A stretch of DNA of 64,000 nucleotides, taken from contig DATHDS010000014.1 in the NCBI GenBank assembly GCA_035318925.1, positions 223,204 through 287,203 of the forward strand, read 5' to 3'. This DNA comes from VAXT01 sp035318925. Its GTDB lineage: Bacteria; Actinomycetota; Thermoleophilia; Gaiellales; Gaiellaceae. The notes below the pieces were generated by a model, which saw only the letters and a list, made by a program, of their open reading frames with translations, searched no databases and was not told the DNA's origin. The translations under genes and the position numbers were made by a program. This document shows positions 16,976 to 26,014 of this stretch, in pieces. Every line of letters begins with the position of its first letter. Position 1 is the first letter of the stretch.

Positions 16976-17749
16976 CTAGCGGGCGGCGACTCGACTTTTT
17001 AGGCCCAAAACGAGCTCGTCCAGGAGGGACGTGTCGGCCGGGATCTCCGCCAGTTGGGCTCGCGCGCGCTGCTCGATCTCCGCCGCGAGCTCGTGGGTGC
17101 GCTCGAGACCGAGCTCCGCCGCGAGCCCGTCCTCGTCGAGCAGGTCGTCCACGAGCTGGAACAGGAGCCCGAACTCCCCGGCAAAGCCTCGCCACGGCAC
17201 CTGTTGCTCCTCGGGCACCTCGCTCACGGCCAGCGCACAGCCCACGGCCGCCTCGAACAGCCGGCCCGTCTTCAGGGCGTTCCGCCGCGCAAGGTCGCCG
17301 CTCCCCCGGATGTCGTCGTACTGGCCGCCGATCATCCCGAGCGTCGCCCACGCCAGCTCGCGCGCCACCGCCGGCGTGGAGTAGGAGAGAGCGAGCTCCA
17401 TCGCCTGCGCGAGCAGGGCGTCGCCGTTCAGGATCGCCGTCGCCTCGCCGAAGTGCACGTGGGAAGTCGCGCGGCCGCGGCGAATCGCGTCGTCGTCGAG
17501 CGCGGGCAGGTCGTCGTGGACCATGCCGAACGTGTGCACGAGCTCGACGGCGGCCGCAGCGGGCAGAAGCTGCTCGGCCTGCGACCCGGTCGCCTCGCCG
17601 CACGCGAGGCAGAGCAGCGGCCGGATCCGCTTGCCGCCTCCGTCGAGGCTGTAGCGCATCGCCTCGGTCAGCTCGCCGAGCTCACTCGCAAACGGGAGCG
17701 CCGCGAGATAGTCCTCGAAGAGGGCTCGGTACTCCTCCAGGCTCGGCAC
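16976..17749 (-). CDS. ispA: short-chain polyprenyl (geranyl/farnesyl) diphosphate synthase
   Basis: 257 residues, GTG start sharing a base with the xseB stop. Both aspartate-rich motifs are intact ('HDDLPALDDD' and 'LVDDLLDED'), as are 'GGKRIRP' and the 'GGQYDDI' turn. It condenses isopentenyl units into C10-C15 (possibly C20) diphosphates. It is rather short (usual 290-300), with the shortening at the C-terminal helices. No dxs follows, unlike in many firmicute clusters. Confidence 0.93.
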   Translation of the reverse strand: MPSLEEYRALFEDYLAALPFASELGELTEAMRYSLDGGGKRIRPLLCLACGEATGSQAEQLLPAAAAVELVHTFGMVHDDLPALDDDAIRRGRATSHVHFGEATAILNGDALLAQAMELALSYSTPAVARELAWATLGMIGGQYDDIRGSGDLARRNALKTGRLFEAAVGCALAVSEVPEEQQVPWRGFAGEFGLLFQLVDDLLDEDGLAAELGLERTHELAAEIEQRARAQLAEIPADTSLLDELVLGLKSRVAAR

Positions 17750-17934
17750 TACCGGCCGGCCTCGCGCCGCGCCTGCTCGAGCTCGGTCTCGACCTGCCTC
17801 GCGATCTCGGCGAGCTCGCCGAGGATGTCGATCGCTGCCTCGGGGTCCTGGGTGCCCTCGAGCCGCTCGCGGGTGCGCTCGAGGCGGTCGAGTAGCTCTT
17901 CGGCCCGAGTCAGAGCATCCTCTGCCCCACTCAC
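17749..17934 (-). CDS. xseB: exodeoxyribonuclease VII small subunit
   Basis: 61 residues from GTG 17934, overlapping nusB as GTGA. It is a short, all-helical, acidic protein with the family pattern 'ALTRAEELLDRLERTRERLEGT' split over the first 30 residues and an amphipathic C-terminal half. It would assemble with XseA, the catalytic subunit. No xseA is next to it or elsewhere in the window. Confidence 0.82.
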   Translation of the reverse strand: MSGAEDALTRAEELLDRLERTRERLEGTQDPEAAIDILGELAEIARQVETELEQARREAGR

Positions 17935-18311
17935 GATGCGGCCCTTTCCCTCGCGACCCGCCCGAGGATCCCGTTCACGAGTCGGCCCGCTTCGTCCGAG
18001 GCATAGCGCTTCGCGAGCGAAACGGCCTCGTCGATCGCGACCTCGACCGGAACGTCTCCCTCCTCGAGCTCGTGGATCCCGATCCGCAGCACGTTGCGCT
18101 CGAGAGCGCCGAGCCGGTCCGCGGTCCACTCCTCGGAGGCTTCGGTGATCTTCGCGTCGAGCTCGGCCGCCTGGGGAACGACGGCCTCGGCCAGCTCGCG
18201 CGCGAAGGGGTCGATCTCGCCCTCGTACAGCGACGTCAGCGGCTGCCCGGTCACGTCCCACTGGTAGAGCAGAAACAGCGCCGTTCTGCGAGCGGCCCGC
18301 CGCCCGCTCAT
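17931..18311 (-). CDS. nusB: transcription antitermination factor NusB
   Basis: 126 residues from ATG 18311, sharing ATGA with accC. An all-helical RNA-binding protein that binds boxA RNA with S10 and supports rRNA transcription. It opens 'GRRAARRTALFLLYQWDVTG' and contains the conserved 'LERNVLRIGIHEL' and 'AIDEAVSLAKRYASDEAGRLVNGILG' (shown in two parts in the family signature). Normal length. Confidence 0.95.
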   Translation of the reverse strand: MSGRRAARRTALFLLYQWDVTGQPLTSLYEGEIDPFARELAEAVVPQAAELDAKITEASEEWTADRLGALERNVLRIGIHELEEGDVPVEVAIDEAVSLAKRYASDEAGRLVNGILGRVARERAAS

Positions 18312-19663
18312 GCACTCAGCGCGGGCAAGCGATTGCCCGCCTCCTCGAGGAAGCCGGTCGAATAGCGCCCGCTCGCGAACTCCTCGGTGCGCAGGATGTC
18401 CATCGCGGCGGCTCTCGTCGTCGGTACGCCCACGACCTCGAGCTCCGCGAGCGCGCGCAGGCAGCGATCGATGGCTGCGGGCCGGTCCGTGTCCCACACG
18501 ATCACCTTGGCGAGGAGCGAGTCGTAGTTGGGCGGGATGACAGAGCCGTCCTCGACATGCGTGTCGACGCGCACGCCCGGCCCGAGCGGCGGTCGGAAGC
18601 GCTCGATGCGCCCCGGCACGGGCAGGAAGTCCCGGGTCGGATCTTCCGCATTGATCCGCACCTCGATCGCGTGGCCGCGCCGCTCCGCCCGGCCCGTCGC
18701 CGGCAGGCTCTCGCCCGCGGCGATCCGCAGCTGCTCGCGGACGACGTCGATTCCGGTCACGAGCTCGCTGACCGGATGCTCGACCTGGAGCCGCGCGTTC
18801 AGCTCGATGAAGAAGAACGAGCCGTCCGGGCCGAGCAGGAACTCGAACGTCCCTGCGTTGCAATAGTCGATCGCCCTGGCCGCGCGCTCCGTCGCGTCCT
18901 CCATCTGCTCGCGCGTCTCGGCGGTGAGGGCCGGCGACGGAGACTCCTCGATCAGCTTCTGGTGCCGCCGCTGGATCGAGCACTCGCGCTCTCCGAGCGT
19001 GAGCACTCCGCCGGCATCGTCGGCCAGCACCTGAACCTCGACGTGCCGCGCCGGCACGATCGCCTTCTCGAGGTAGAGCTCCGGATCGCCGAAGGCAGCC
19101 TCAGCCTCCGACGCGGCCGTCTGGAACGCTCCTTCGAGCTCGTCCGGGCCCTGGACGAGGCGCATCCCCTTGCCTCCACCGCCCGCGACCGCCTTCAGGA
19201 GGACCGGATAGCCGGCCTCTTCCGCCGCCGCGTAAGCGTCGTCGACCGTCGTCGACCCGTCGGTCCCGGGCACGACGGGGATCCCTGCGGCGGCCAGCTC
19301 GTGCTTCGCCACCGCCTTGTCGCCCATCCGGGCCATCGTCTCGGCGCTCGGGCCGACGAAGGCGAGCTCGTTGTCGAGGCAGGCAGCGACGAAGGCCGGG
19401 TTCTCGGCCAGGAAGCCCCAGCCCGGGTGGACCGCGTCGCAGCGTGTCGTCGTCGCGGCCGCGATGATCGAGGGAATCCTCAGGTAGCTCTCGGCGGCGG
19501 ACGGCGGGCCGACACAGACGGCCTGGTCGGCGAGCCGGGTGTGGAGCGCGCCCTCGTCGGCCGTCGAGTAGACGGCGACCGCCTCGACGCCCAGCTCGTG
19601 GAGCGCCCGGATGACGCGAACGGCGACCTCGCCGCGGTTTGCGATCAGGACTCGCGAGAACAC
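18308..19663 (-). CDS. accC: acetyl-CoA carboxylase biotin carboxylase subunit
   Basis: 451 residues, full length. It carboxylates biotin on the carrier protein using ATP and bicarbonate. The start 'MFSRVLIANRGEVAVRVIRA', the ATP-grasp glycine loop 'AVAGGGGKGMRLV', and the catalytic/metal segment 'FIELNARLQVEHPVSE' are intact. It begins 7 bases after the fused AccB gene, which supplies its biotin carrier. Confidence 0.97.
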   Translation of the reverse strand: MFSRVLIANRGEVAVRVIRALHELGVEAVAVYSTADEGALHTRLADQAVCVGPPSAAESYLRIPSIIAAATTTRCDAVHPGWGFLAENPAFVAACLDNELAFVGPSAETMARMGDKAVAKHELAAAGIPVVPGTDGSTTVDDAYAAAEEAGYPVLLKAVAGGGGKGMRLVQGPDELEGAFQTAASEAEAAFGDPELYLEKAIVPARHVEVQVLADDAGGVLTLGERECSIQRRHQKLIEESPSPALTAETREQMEDATERAARAIDYCNAGTFEFLLGPDGSFFFIELNARLQVEHPVSELVTGIDVVREQLRIAAGESLPATGRAERRGHAIEVRINAEDPTRDFLPVPGRIERFRPPLGPGVRVDTHVEDGSVIPPNYDSLLAKVIVWDTDRPAAIDRCLRALAELEVVGVPTTRAAAMDILRTEEFASGRYSTGFLEEAGNRLPALSA

Positions 19664-19670
19664 GGTTCCA

Positions 19671-21473
19671 TTAGAGCGCGTCGAGGGGTTGGGCGAGCAC
19701 GGGCTCGAGGTCGAAGAGCGGTTGGCCGAACTCGACCGCTTGTCCGTTCTGGACGTGGATCGTGCGGATGATGCCCTCGATCTCGGCCTTCACCTCGTTC
19801 ATCAGCTTCATCGCCTCGAGGATGCAGAGCGTCTGGCCGGGCGCGACGGCGTCTCCCTCCTCGACGAACGGCGGTGCGCCGGGCTGCGGCGCTCGATAGA
19901 ACGTGCCGACCATCGGCGCCTCGATGCGCATCGCGCCGTCGGTGGCGGGTGCCGGCTCCAACTCGTCCGGTGCCGCCGGAGCCGCTGCCGGCGCCTGGCC
20001 CGGAACGGGCTCTTCGGTGCGCCGGACCGAAACGCGCGTCCCCTCTTCTTCGACCGAGATCTCGGCGACTCCGCTGTCCTGGACGATGCGGACGATCTCC
20101 CGGATCCGTTCCGCTCGCGACTGATCGACCTCCCCGCCGAGCAGCGTGTCGTCGCCGCTCGAGCGGTCGCGGATCGCCTGCAGGAGCGGCTCGACTTCGT
20201 CGCCGAAGAGCGCGATCAGGAGCAGCTCCTCCTCACTCGCGGCAAGCCCGGCCGCCTCGTCCCGGATCGAGTCGAGGTTGACCACCTGCTCGTCCGGAGG
20301 TGCTGCCTCGGAGACGAGTGAGACCGCACGCTGGACGGTCGGGTCGATCTTGCCCGGCGGTGTGCCGAAACGGCCGTCGAGCAGGGCGCGCAGCTCGTCG
20401 ACGACCGTCTGGTAGCGCGTCGCCGAGAGAACGTGCACGATCGCCTGCGAGGCCAGGATCTGTCCGATCGGGGCCGCGACCGGCGGGTAGCCGGCCTCCC
20501 TGGCGATCACGGCGAGCTCGTCGAGGACGTCGTCGAGCCGGTCGGATGCGCCGTGGGCACGCAACCGGGTGTCGATCGCTGCGACGAGGCCGGCAGGCAG
20601 CTCGTGCTGCGCGGCCCGCACCGCGATGCGGGGTGCGAGAGGTGTCACGGGGTCCTCGCCGATGAACTCGTCTACGACCTCGGCCGCCTGCCAGAGGGTC
20701 GCGATGTTGACGCCGCTGTCGAGGTTGAGCCCCTTGAGCGCGCTCGCAAGCCCCTCGCCTGAGACGCGATGGAGCGTGAGCGCAATCGGGTAGACGGCAC
20801 ACGCGATTCGGTCGGCACCGGCGCGCGCCGCCTCGAGGGCGGCGGCGAACCCGCTCCCGGCGGCACCCTGGCAGTAGATGCCGACGGGCAGTCCACTCTC
20901 CTCGGCGAGCGCCGTGACGAGCTCGTGCGCCCTGGAAGCTTCCAGTGCCCCGGACGGGTCGTGGAGCAAAATGCGCGCGGCACCGAGCTCGGGGAGCTTC
21001 TTGGCCTGCTCGAGCATTTGCTTCGTCTCCCCGCCGTGCTCGGGGCTGTAGACGAGGCCGGCGTTGAACTCGCGGTTGGCCGCGGTGATCGCCTCGCCCG
21101 CCTCGCGCAGGTTCTCGACGTCGTTCAGCGGGTCGTGCAGGCGAAAGACGTCGATGCCGCTCTCCGCGGCACTCGCGACGAACCGCCGCGCGAAATCGCC
21201 TCCGACCGGCCGCGAGCCGACGAGGAAGCGGCCGCGGAGCGCCATGCCGAGCGGCGTCTTCGTCCGCGACTTGAGCGCCCGGATCCGCTCCCACGGGCTC
21301 TCGACCCCGCGGCGCACCGCGCTATCGAAGACACCTCCGCCGGAAACCTCGAGCGAGGCGAACCCGGCACCGTCGAGGAGCGCTGCGAGGTCGAGGAGGT
21401 CGGCCGTCGGGATGCGCCCGGCCAGGGGCTCCTGGCTGAGCAGGCGGATCGTCGTATCGACGAGCGCAGGCAT
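19671..21473 (-). CDS. accB: fusion: metal-site-deficient carboxyltransferase (OadA/PycB-like) + AccB biotin carrier
   Basis: 600 residues. Residues 1 to about 385 align along their whole length with the carboxyltransferase of pyruvate carboxylase/OadA, e.g. 'GMALRGRFLVGSRPV' and 'GIDVFRLHDPLNDVENL'. All four metal ligands of that family are replaced: Asp of RDAHQ by Leu11, the carbamylated Lys of IKDMAG by His171, and the two His of HxH by Tyr200 and Gln202. Residues 452-600 are a complete AccB: 'AERIREIVRIVQDSGV', a proline/alanine linker, and biotinyl 'EAMKLM' with Lys556. It lies between efp and accC, where accB sits in other bacteria, so the carrier role is likely. The front domain is probably a scaffold or regulator. 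Confidence 0.88.
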   Translation of the reverse strand: MPALVDTTIRLLSQEPLAGRIPTADLLDLAALLDGAGFASLEVSGGGVFDSAVRRGVESPWERIRALKSRTKTPLGMALRGRFLVGSRPVGGDFARRFVASAAESGIDVFRLHDPLNDVENLREAGEAITAANREFNAGLVYSPEHGGETKQMLEQAKKLPELGAARILLHDPSGALEASRAHELVTALAEESGLPVGIYCQGAAGSGFAAALEAARAGADRIACAVYPIALTLHRVSGEGLASALKGLNLDSGVNIATLWQAAEVVDEFIGEDPVTPLAPRIAVRAAQHELPAGLVAAIDTRLRAHGASDRLDDVLDELAVIAREAGYPPVAAPIGQILASQAIVHVLSATRYQTVVDELRALLDGRFGTPPGKIDPTVQRAVSLVSEAAPPDEQVVNLDSIRDEAAGLAASEEELLLIALFGDEVEPLLQAIRDRSSGDDTLLGGEVDQSRAERIREIVRIVQDSGVAEISVEEEGTRVSVRRTEEPVPGQAPAAAPAAPDELEPAPATDGAMRIEAPMVGTFYRAPQPGAPPFVEEGDAVAPGQTLCILEAMKLMNEVKAEIEGIIRTIHVQNGQAVEFGQPLFDLEPVLAQPLDAL

Positions 21474-21492
21474 GACGAGAGGGTAACTCTCT

Positions 21493-22059
21493 CTAGACGC
21501 GGGAGATGTAGCGCCCTTCGCGGGGGTCGACCTTGATCCGGTCGCCAGTGGCCACGAAGAGGGGCACCTGGATGACGGCGCCCGTCTCGAGCTTTGCCGG
21601 CTTGGTCACGTTCGAGACCGTGTCGCCCTTGACGCCGGGCTCGGTCTCTGAGACGGCAAGCTCGACGGAGGAGGGAAGCTGAAGCCCCGACGGGCGTCCG
21701 TCGACGGTCAGCACCTGCACCGCAGAGGAGGGAGGAATGAACTGGAGGTCCTCGCCGACCGTCGTGCGCGGCAACGAGAACTGCTCGTACGTGTCGTCCT
21801 CCATGAAGACGACATCGTCTCCGGAGTCGTACAGGTACTGCGCGTTCTTCACCTCGGTGTGCATCCGCTGGAATTTCTCACCCGCTCTGAAGGTCTTGTC
21901 GACGACCGCACCCGTGTCGATGTTCTTGACCTTGGTCCGCACGAACGCACCGCCCTTTCCGGGCTTCACGTGCTGGAAATCGACGATGCGCCAGACGCCG
22001 CCTTCGATCTCGATGTGCATGCCGTTCTTGAACTGGTTCGTGCCTACGGTCTCGGCCAT
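21493..22059 (-). CDS. efp: elongation factor P
   Basis: 188 residues, three beta-barrel domains. It relieves ribosomes stalled on polyproline. The tip loop 'VKPGKGGAF' places a lysine (Lys35) at the modifiable position; whether and how it is modified is not visible. No epmA/epmB genes or rhamnosyl-transferase are nearby. The C-terminus 'VDPREGRYISRV' is typical. pepQ ends 10 bases upstream of its start. Confidence 0.97.
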   Translation of the reverse strand: MAETVGTNQFKNGMHIEIEGGVWRIVDFQHVKPGKGGAFVRTKVKNIDTGAVVDKTFRAGEKFQRMHTEVKNAQYLYDSGDDVVFMEDDTYEQFSLPRTTVGEDLQFIPPSSAVQVLTVDGRPSGLQLPSSVELAVSETEPGVKGDTVSNVTKPAKLETGAVIQVPLFVATGDRIKVDPREGRYISRV

Positions 22060-22069
22060 GCCCGCAAAT

Positions 22070-23110
22070 CTAGTCGACGGTGAGCAGGTTCTTGGTGAAC
22101 GTGGTCAGAATCTCGGACTCGCCTTCCTGGACGACGACGAGGTCTTCGATCCTGATTCCACCGAGCCCGGAAAGGTAGATGCCCGGTTCGACGGTGACCA
22201 CGTTGCCGACCGCGAGCGTATGCCGGGACTCCTGGGCGAGGCGCGGGTCCTCGTGCACGAGCAGGCCGACACCGTGCCCGAGCCCGTGGCCGAAGGCATC
22301 GCCGAAGCCGGCGGCCTCGATCCGGGAGCGCGCGGCCGAGTCGACGCCGGGGCCGGATGCTCCAGGAAGCACGGCGGCGAGGCCAGCCAGCTGCGCGTCG
22401 AGACAGACTTCGTACGCGCGCATCAGCTCGTCGGGTAAAGAGCCGGTGGCAAGCGTTCGAGTGCAGTCGGAGGCGTAGCCGTCGACCATGCAACCCCAGT
22501 CGACGATCACGGTCTCGCCTCGCTCGAGCCGCCGCTCCCCAGGAACGGTGTGGGGCTTGGCCGCATTGGGGCCGGAGGCGACGAGGACTGAGAACGACAC
22601 GCCGTCGGCGCCTGCATCGTGGAGGAACTGCTCCATCCGCCAGGCGAGATCGGCTTCGGTTTGGCCGACGAAGTCCGCTTCGTCGACGAAGCGCTCGAAC
22701 GCGATATCCGCGATCTGCGCCGCCCTGCGGATCGATTCCAGCTCGCCCTCGTCCTTGACCACGCGCAGCTCTTCGACGAGGCCGTAGCGGGCAACCGGGT
22801 CGACGCCGCCTGCGTGCAAGCGTGCGTAGCGCTCGTAGGTAAGCGAGGAGCCCTCGAACCCGATACGCCCGGAGAGCAGCTCCGAGAGCGTCTGGTAGAG
22901 GTCGCGCTTCGCCTCGACGAACTCGGCGCCCTCGACCGCGCGGGCGCCCTCGGCGTAACGGAAGTCGGTGAACACCTGCACGCACCCGGGCTCGACGAGC
23001 AGGGCCGCGTTCGAGCTCGCGAGTCCGGAGAGGTAGCGGATGTTCGCCGGGTCGGAGACGAGGAGCGGTTCCTCGAGTTTCTCGCGCAGGCGCTCGACGC
23101 GGTCGTTCAC
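22070..23110 (-). CDS. pepQ: Xaa-Pro aminopeptidase / dipeptidase (M24)
   Basis: 346 residues from GTG 23110 (GTGA overlap with aroQ). Pita-bread metallopeptidase with its five ligands in order: Asp in 'IVDWG', Asp in 'YASDCTRT', His in 'GHGLGHGVG', Glu in 'TVEPGIY', and Glu in 'IRIEDLV'. The N-terminal creatinase-like domain (to about 115) is present. It cleaves peptides next to proline. Position between aroQ and efp is a common bacterial arrangement. Confidence 0.93.
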   Translation of the reverse strand: MNDRVERLREKLEEPLLVSDPANIRYLSGLASSNAALLVEPGCVQVFTDFRYAEGARAVEGAEFVEAKRDLYQTLSELLSGRIGFEGSSLTYERYARLHAGGVDPVARYGLVEELRVVKDEGELESIRRAAQIADIAFERFVDEADFVGQTEADLAWRMEQFLHDAGADGVSFSVLVASGPNAAKPHTVPGERRLERGETVIVDWGCMVDGYASDCTRTLATGSLPDELMRAYEVCLDAQLAGLAAVLPGASGPGVDSAARSRIEAAGFGDAFGHGLGHGVGLLVHEDPRLAQESRHTLAVGNVVTVEPGIYLSGLGGIRIEDLVVVQEGESEILTTFTKNLLTVD

Positions 23111-23538
23111 GAGCTGCTCTCCACGAGGAACGCCAGCGCCTCTCGATAGCCCTCAGGCCCGTGACCGAGGACGCGCTCGGCCGCGAGGTCGGCAACCACG
23201 GACGTCTTGCGCCACTCCTCGCGCTGCTCCGGGTTGGAGAGGTGGACCTCGACGAGTGGGCCCGGGAAGATCTCGAGTGCGTCACGGATCGCGTAGCTGT
23301 AGTGGGTCCACGCGCCCGGGTTGACGACCATGCCCTCGGCCCAGTCGAGCGCGTCGTGGCACCAGCCGACGTACTCGCCCTCGCTGTTTGTCTGCCGACA
23401 CCGGACCGTGCAGCCGAGCTCTTCCGCCCAGCCTTCGATCCGCTGCTCGAGCTCGCGGAGGGAGAGTCCGCCGTAGAGCGCGGGGTCGCGGCGCTCGAGG
23501 ACGTCGAGGTTGACGCCGTTCAGGATGTCGACTCGCAT
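23107..23538 (-). CDS. aroQ: 3-dehydroquinate dehydratase, type II
   Basis: 143 residues from ATG 23538. It dehydrates 3-dehydroquinate to 3-dehydroshikimate. The lid has Arg and Tyr in 'ERRDPALYGG'; active-site pieces 'NPGAWTHYS', 'VEVHLSN' and 'REEWRKTSVV' match the type II family. It lies 11 bases behind aroKB, so four to five shikimate steps are encoded together here (aroE, aroC, aroK, aroB, aroQ). Confidence 0.95.
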   Translation of the reverse strand: MRVDILNGVNLDVLERRDPALYGGLSLRELEQRIEGWAEELGCTVRCRQTNSEGEYVGWCHDALDWAEGMVVNPGAWTHYSYAIRDALEIFPGPLVEVHLSNPEQREEWRKTSVVADLAAERVLGHGPEGYREALAFLVESSS

Positions 23539-23549
23539 CGCGGCCAAGC

Positions 23550-24959
23550 CTAGTCGGCGATCAGCTCGTCCAGAGCACGGCGGACGTCGCCTTCGGGCAC
23601 TGCCTCGAGGCGAGCGCCCTTGTCGTCGAGCAGCACGAGCCAAAGCTCGCCGGCCCTCGCCTTCTTGTCTCGACGTAATGCGTTCCAGGCACGCTCTCGA
23701 TCAGCGCGGACGGGTTGCGGTGCGAGCACCTCGTCCACGATGTCCGTGGGCCGCCCGGAGAGCCGGAGCGCCGCCAGCAGGCCTAGCGCGACCGCGTCTC
23801 CGTGTCCGATGGCGTAGTCGGAGCCCGTCTCCAGCGCGTGGGCGAATGTGTGCCCAAGGTTCAGGCTCCAGCGCCACTCTCCCTCGTCGTACGGGTCGAT
23901 CAGGCAAACGGAAGCCTTGAATGCGGCACACGCGCGCACTAGCTCGTCGTCCGGAAGCGTCCAAAGTTCGCGACCGGCCAGTAGACCTGTCTTTACCGCC
24001 TCTGCCATCCCGGCTCGACGCTCCCGCTCGGGAAGGGTCGAAAGCAGGTCCGTATCGACAAGCACGTGCTGCGGGTAATGGAAGGCGCCTGCAAGGTTCT
24101 TGCCCGCAGGGAGGTTGATCGCGGTCTTCCCACCGATTGCGGCGTCGATCTGGCCGACAAGTGTGGTCGGGACAGCAACCCAGTCGACTCCTCGGAGGTA
24201 CGTCGCAGCGACGAAGCCGGCGACGTCAGTCGTCGAGCCGCCGCCGAACCCGACGATCCAGCCCTCGAGGTCGAGCTCGAGCTCCCCCCAGAGCCGATCA
24301 ACTACGTCAAGCGCCTTCGCGCCTTCGCCGGACGGAACCGTGTGGACCGATGCATCTACCTGGGGCCGGTGGAGGCCGAGCACACGCTCGTCGGCAACGA
24401 GAGCGGTTCGGCGCCCTTCAAGGAGTTGGGCGAAGAACGGAAACCCGAGCAGGCCGCGCGCGACGACGATCCCCAGGGCTGCCAGGAGGACTTCCTCGGC
24501 GTCGTCAGCCTCGGCGCCGGCAACGGATTGGTATATCGCCTTGCGCTCGTCATAGAGCTTCCGGAAGCGTCGTTCGTCCCGCGCCAGTGGGCGGCCGCTG
24601 CCTGCCACACGTTGCCAAGCCTCATCGGGGTCGACCTGGATCCAGACCGTGAAAGCGCGCTGGAGTAAAAGAGATTGGACGCGCTCGGAGGCGGGTGCGC
24701 CGCCCCCCAACGCGATCACTGCCGGCTCTGAGCCAGCGAACGCCTCGGCGACGACCTCCTCTTCGAGCCGCCTGAACTCCGGCTCGCCACGATCGAACAA
24801 CTCGTCGATCGAGCCGTAGCGGCGCTCGAGCTCCGCGTCAGTGTCGATGAACCGGCGCAACGTCATTCCGGCCACCTCTTCGCCGATTGTTGACTTCCCT
24901 GCCCCCATGAATCCGATGAGGGCGATGTGCTTGCCGAAAGCGCCTACCTCGGGGACCAA
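23550..24959 (-). CDS. aroKB: bifunctional shikimate kinase / 3-dehydroquinate synthase (AroK-AroB fusion)
   Basis: 469 residues from TTG 24959, with GGAGCG about 6 bases upstream; it overlaps aroC by 16 bases. Residues 1 to about 165 are shikimate kinase: P-loop 'GFMGAGKST', 'FIDTDAELE', 'ALGGGAPAS', and lid 'SGRPLA'. From about 170 the chain is dehydroquinate synthase: 'GGGSTTDVAGFVAATYLRG', 'VPTTLVGQIDAAIGGKT', and zinc ligands in 'MAEAVKTG', 'NLGHTFAHA' and 'GHGDAV'. The synthase part, about 300 residues, lacks some N-terminal sequence of the usual 350. No stop or frameshift separates the two, so one polypeptide is expected. Confidence 0.94.
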   Translation of the reverse strand: MVPEVGAFGKHIALIGFMGAGKSTIGEEVAGMTLRRFIDTDAELERRYGSIDELFDRGEPEFRRLEEEVVAEAFAGSEPAVIALGGGAPASERVQSLLLQRAFTVWIQVDPDEAWQRVAGSGRPLARDERRFRKLYDERKAIYQSVAGAEADDAEEVLLAALGIVVARGLLGFPFFAQLLEGRRTALVADERVLGLHRPQVDASVHTVPSGEGAKALDVVDRLWGELELDLEGWIVGFGGGSTTDVAGFVAATYLRGVDWVAVPTTLVGQIDAAIGGKTAINLPAGKNLAGAFHYPQHVLVDTDLLSTLPERERRAGMAEAVKTGLLAGRELWTLPDDELVRACAAFKASVCLIDPYDEGEWRWSLNLGHTFAHALETGSDYAIGHGDAVALGLLAALRLSGRPTDIVDEVLAPQPVRADRERAWNALRRDKKARAGELWLVLLDDKGARLEAVPEGDVRRALDELIAD

Positions 24960-26014
24960 TCGATCCGCTCCAGGTAGGCGAGGTGCGCTCCGACGAAGTC
25001 CGCGAGCGAGTCGCCGCCGAACTTCTCATGGGCGGCACGCGCGAGCTCGAAGGCGACCGAGGCCTCGGCAACGACCGACAGCGCCTCGACTGCCGCCACG
25101 TCGCTTCGCTCGACGAGCGCCTCCGCGGGCTCGCCCGTCTCGAGGTCGACCGAGCGCAAGGGCCGCATCAGGGTCGGCAGCGGCTTCATCGCGGCCCGGG
25201 CGACGATCTCCTCGCCGTTCGAGACGCCGCCCTCGATCCCGCCGGCGCGGTTCGTCTCCCGGTAGAGGCCCCGCTCGTCCCGGAAGATCTCGTCATGAGC
25301 CGCCGAGCCTCGCTCCGCGGCTAGTGCGAAGCCGTCGCCGATCTCGACTCCCTTTACCGCCTGGATCCCCATCAGCGCCGCAGCGAGCCGGGCGTCGAGC
25401 CGCCCGTCCTTTGTCGCGTATGAGCCGAGGCCGGGAGGAACACGGCGCGCCCGAACTTCGACGACCCCGCCGACGGTGTCCCGGTCCGCCTTCGCCTCGT
25501 CGACGTCTCCCATCTCCAGCACCGAGCCGGCGACCTCCACTCCGATCTCGCCGAGCAGCGCCTTCGCGACCGCGCCTGCCGCCACCGTCAGCGCTGTCTG
25601 ACGGGCGCTCGCCCGTTCGAGAGCGTCCCGCGTGTCGGTGAGGCCGTATTTGAGTGACCCAGCCAGATCGGCATGCCCGGGCCGGGGGAGCGTCACCGGC
25701 GCCGTGCCCTTGCCTTTCGGCTCGCCCTCGGCCGGCCACGGGCTCATGCCCCACTCCCAGTTCGCGTGGTCGCGGTTCGCGACGAGCAGCGCAAGCGGGG
25801 TCCCGAGCGTCCGCCCGTGCCGAAGCCCGGCGAGCACCTCCACCCGGTCCTGCTCGAGTTGCTGGCGAGGGCTGCGCCCGTAGCCCTGCTGGCGCCGGGC
25901 GAGATCGGCGTCGATCGAATCCCGCTCGAGGACGAGGCCCGCGGGCAGGCCGGTGAGAATCGCGACGAGCGCTGGGCCGTGCGACTCCCCGGCGGTCGTG
26001 AGCTCGAGAGTCAC
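24944..26014 (-). CDS. aroC: chorismate synthase
   Basis: 356 residues from GTG 26014 (GTGA overlap with aroE). The FMN-dependent last step of the shikimate pathway. Family signatures are the opening 'TTAGESHGPAL', 'RRQQGYGRSPR', 'RPGHADLAG' and 'RASARQTA', and later 'NRAGGIEGGVSNG'. Longer upstream reading frames exist but overlap aroE fully and do not fit the family. Confidence 0.96.
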   Translation of the reverse strand: MTLELTTAGESHGPALVAILTGLPAGLVLERDSIDADLARRQQGYGRSPRQQLEQDRVEVLAGLRHGRTLGTPLALLVANRDHANWEWGMSPWPAEGEPKGKGTAPVTLPRPGHADLAGSLKYGLTDTRDALERASARQTALTVAAGAVAKALLGEIGVEVAGSVLEMGDVDEAKADRDTVGGVVEVRARRVPPGLGSYATKDGRLDARLAAALMGIQAVKGVEIGDGFALAAERGSAAHDEIFRDERGLYRETNRAGGIEGGVSNGEEIVARAAMKPLPTLMRPLRSVDLETGEPAEALVERSDVAAVEALSVVAEASVAFELARAAHEKFGGDSLADFVGAHLAYLERIDWSPR

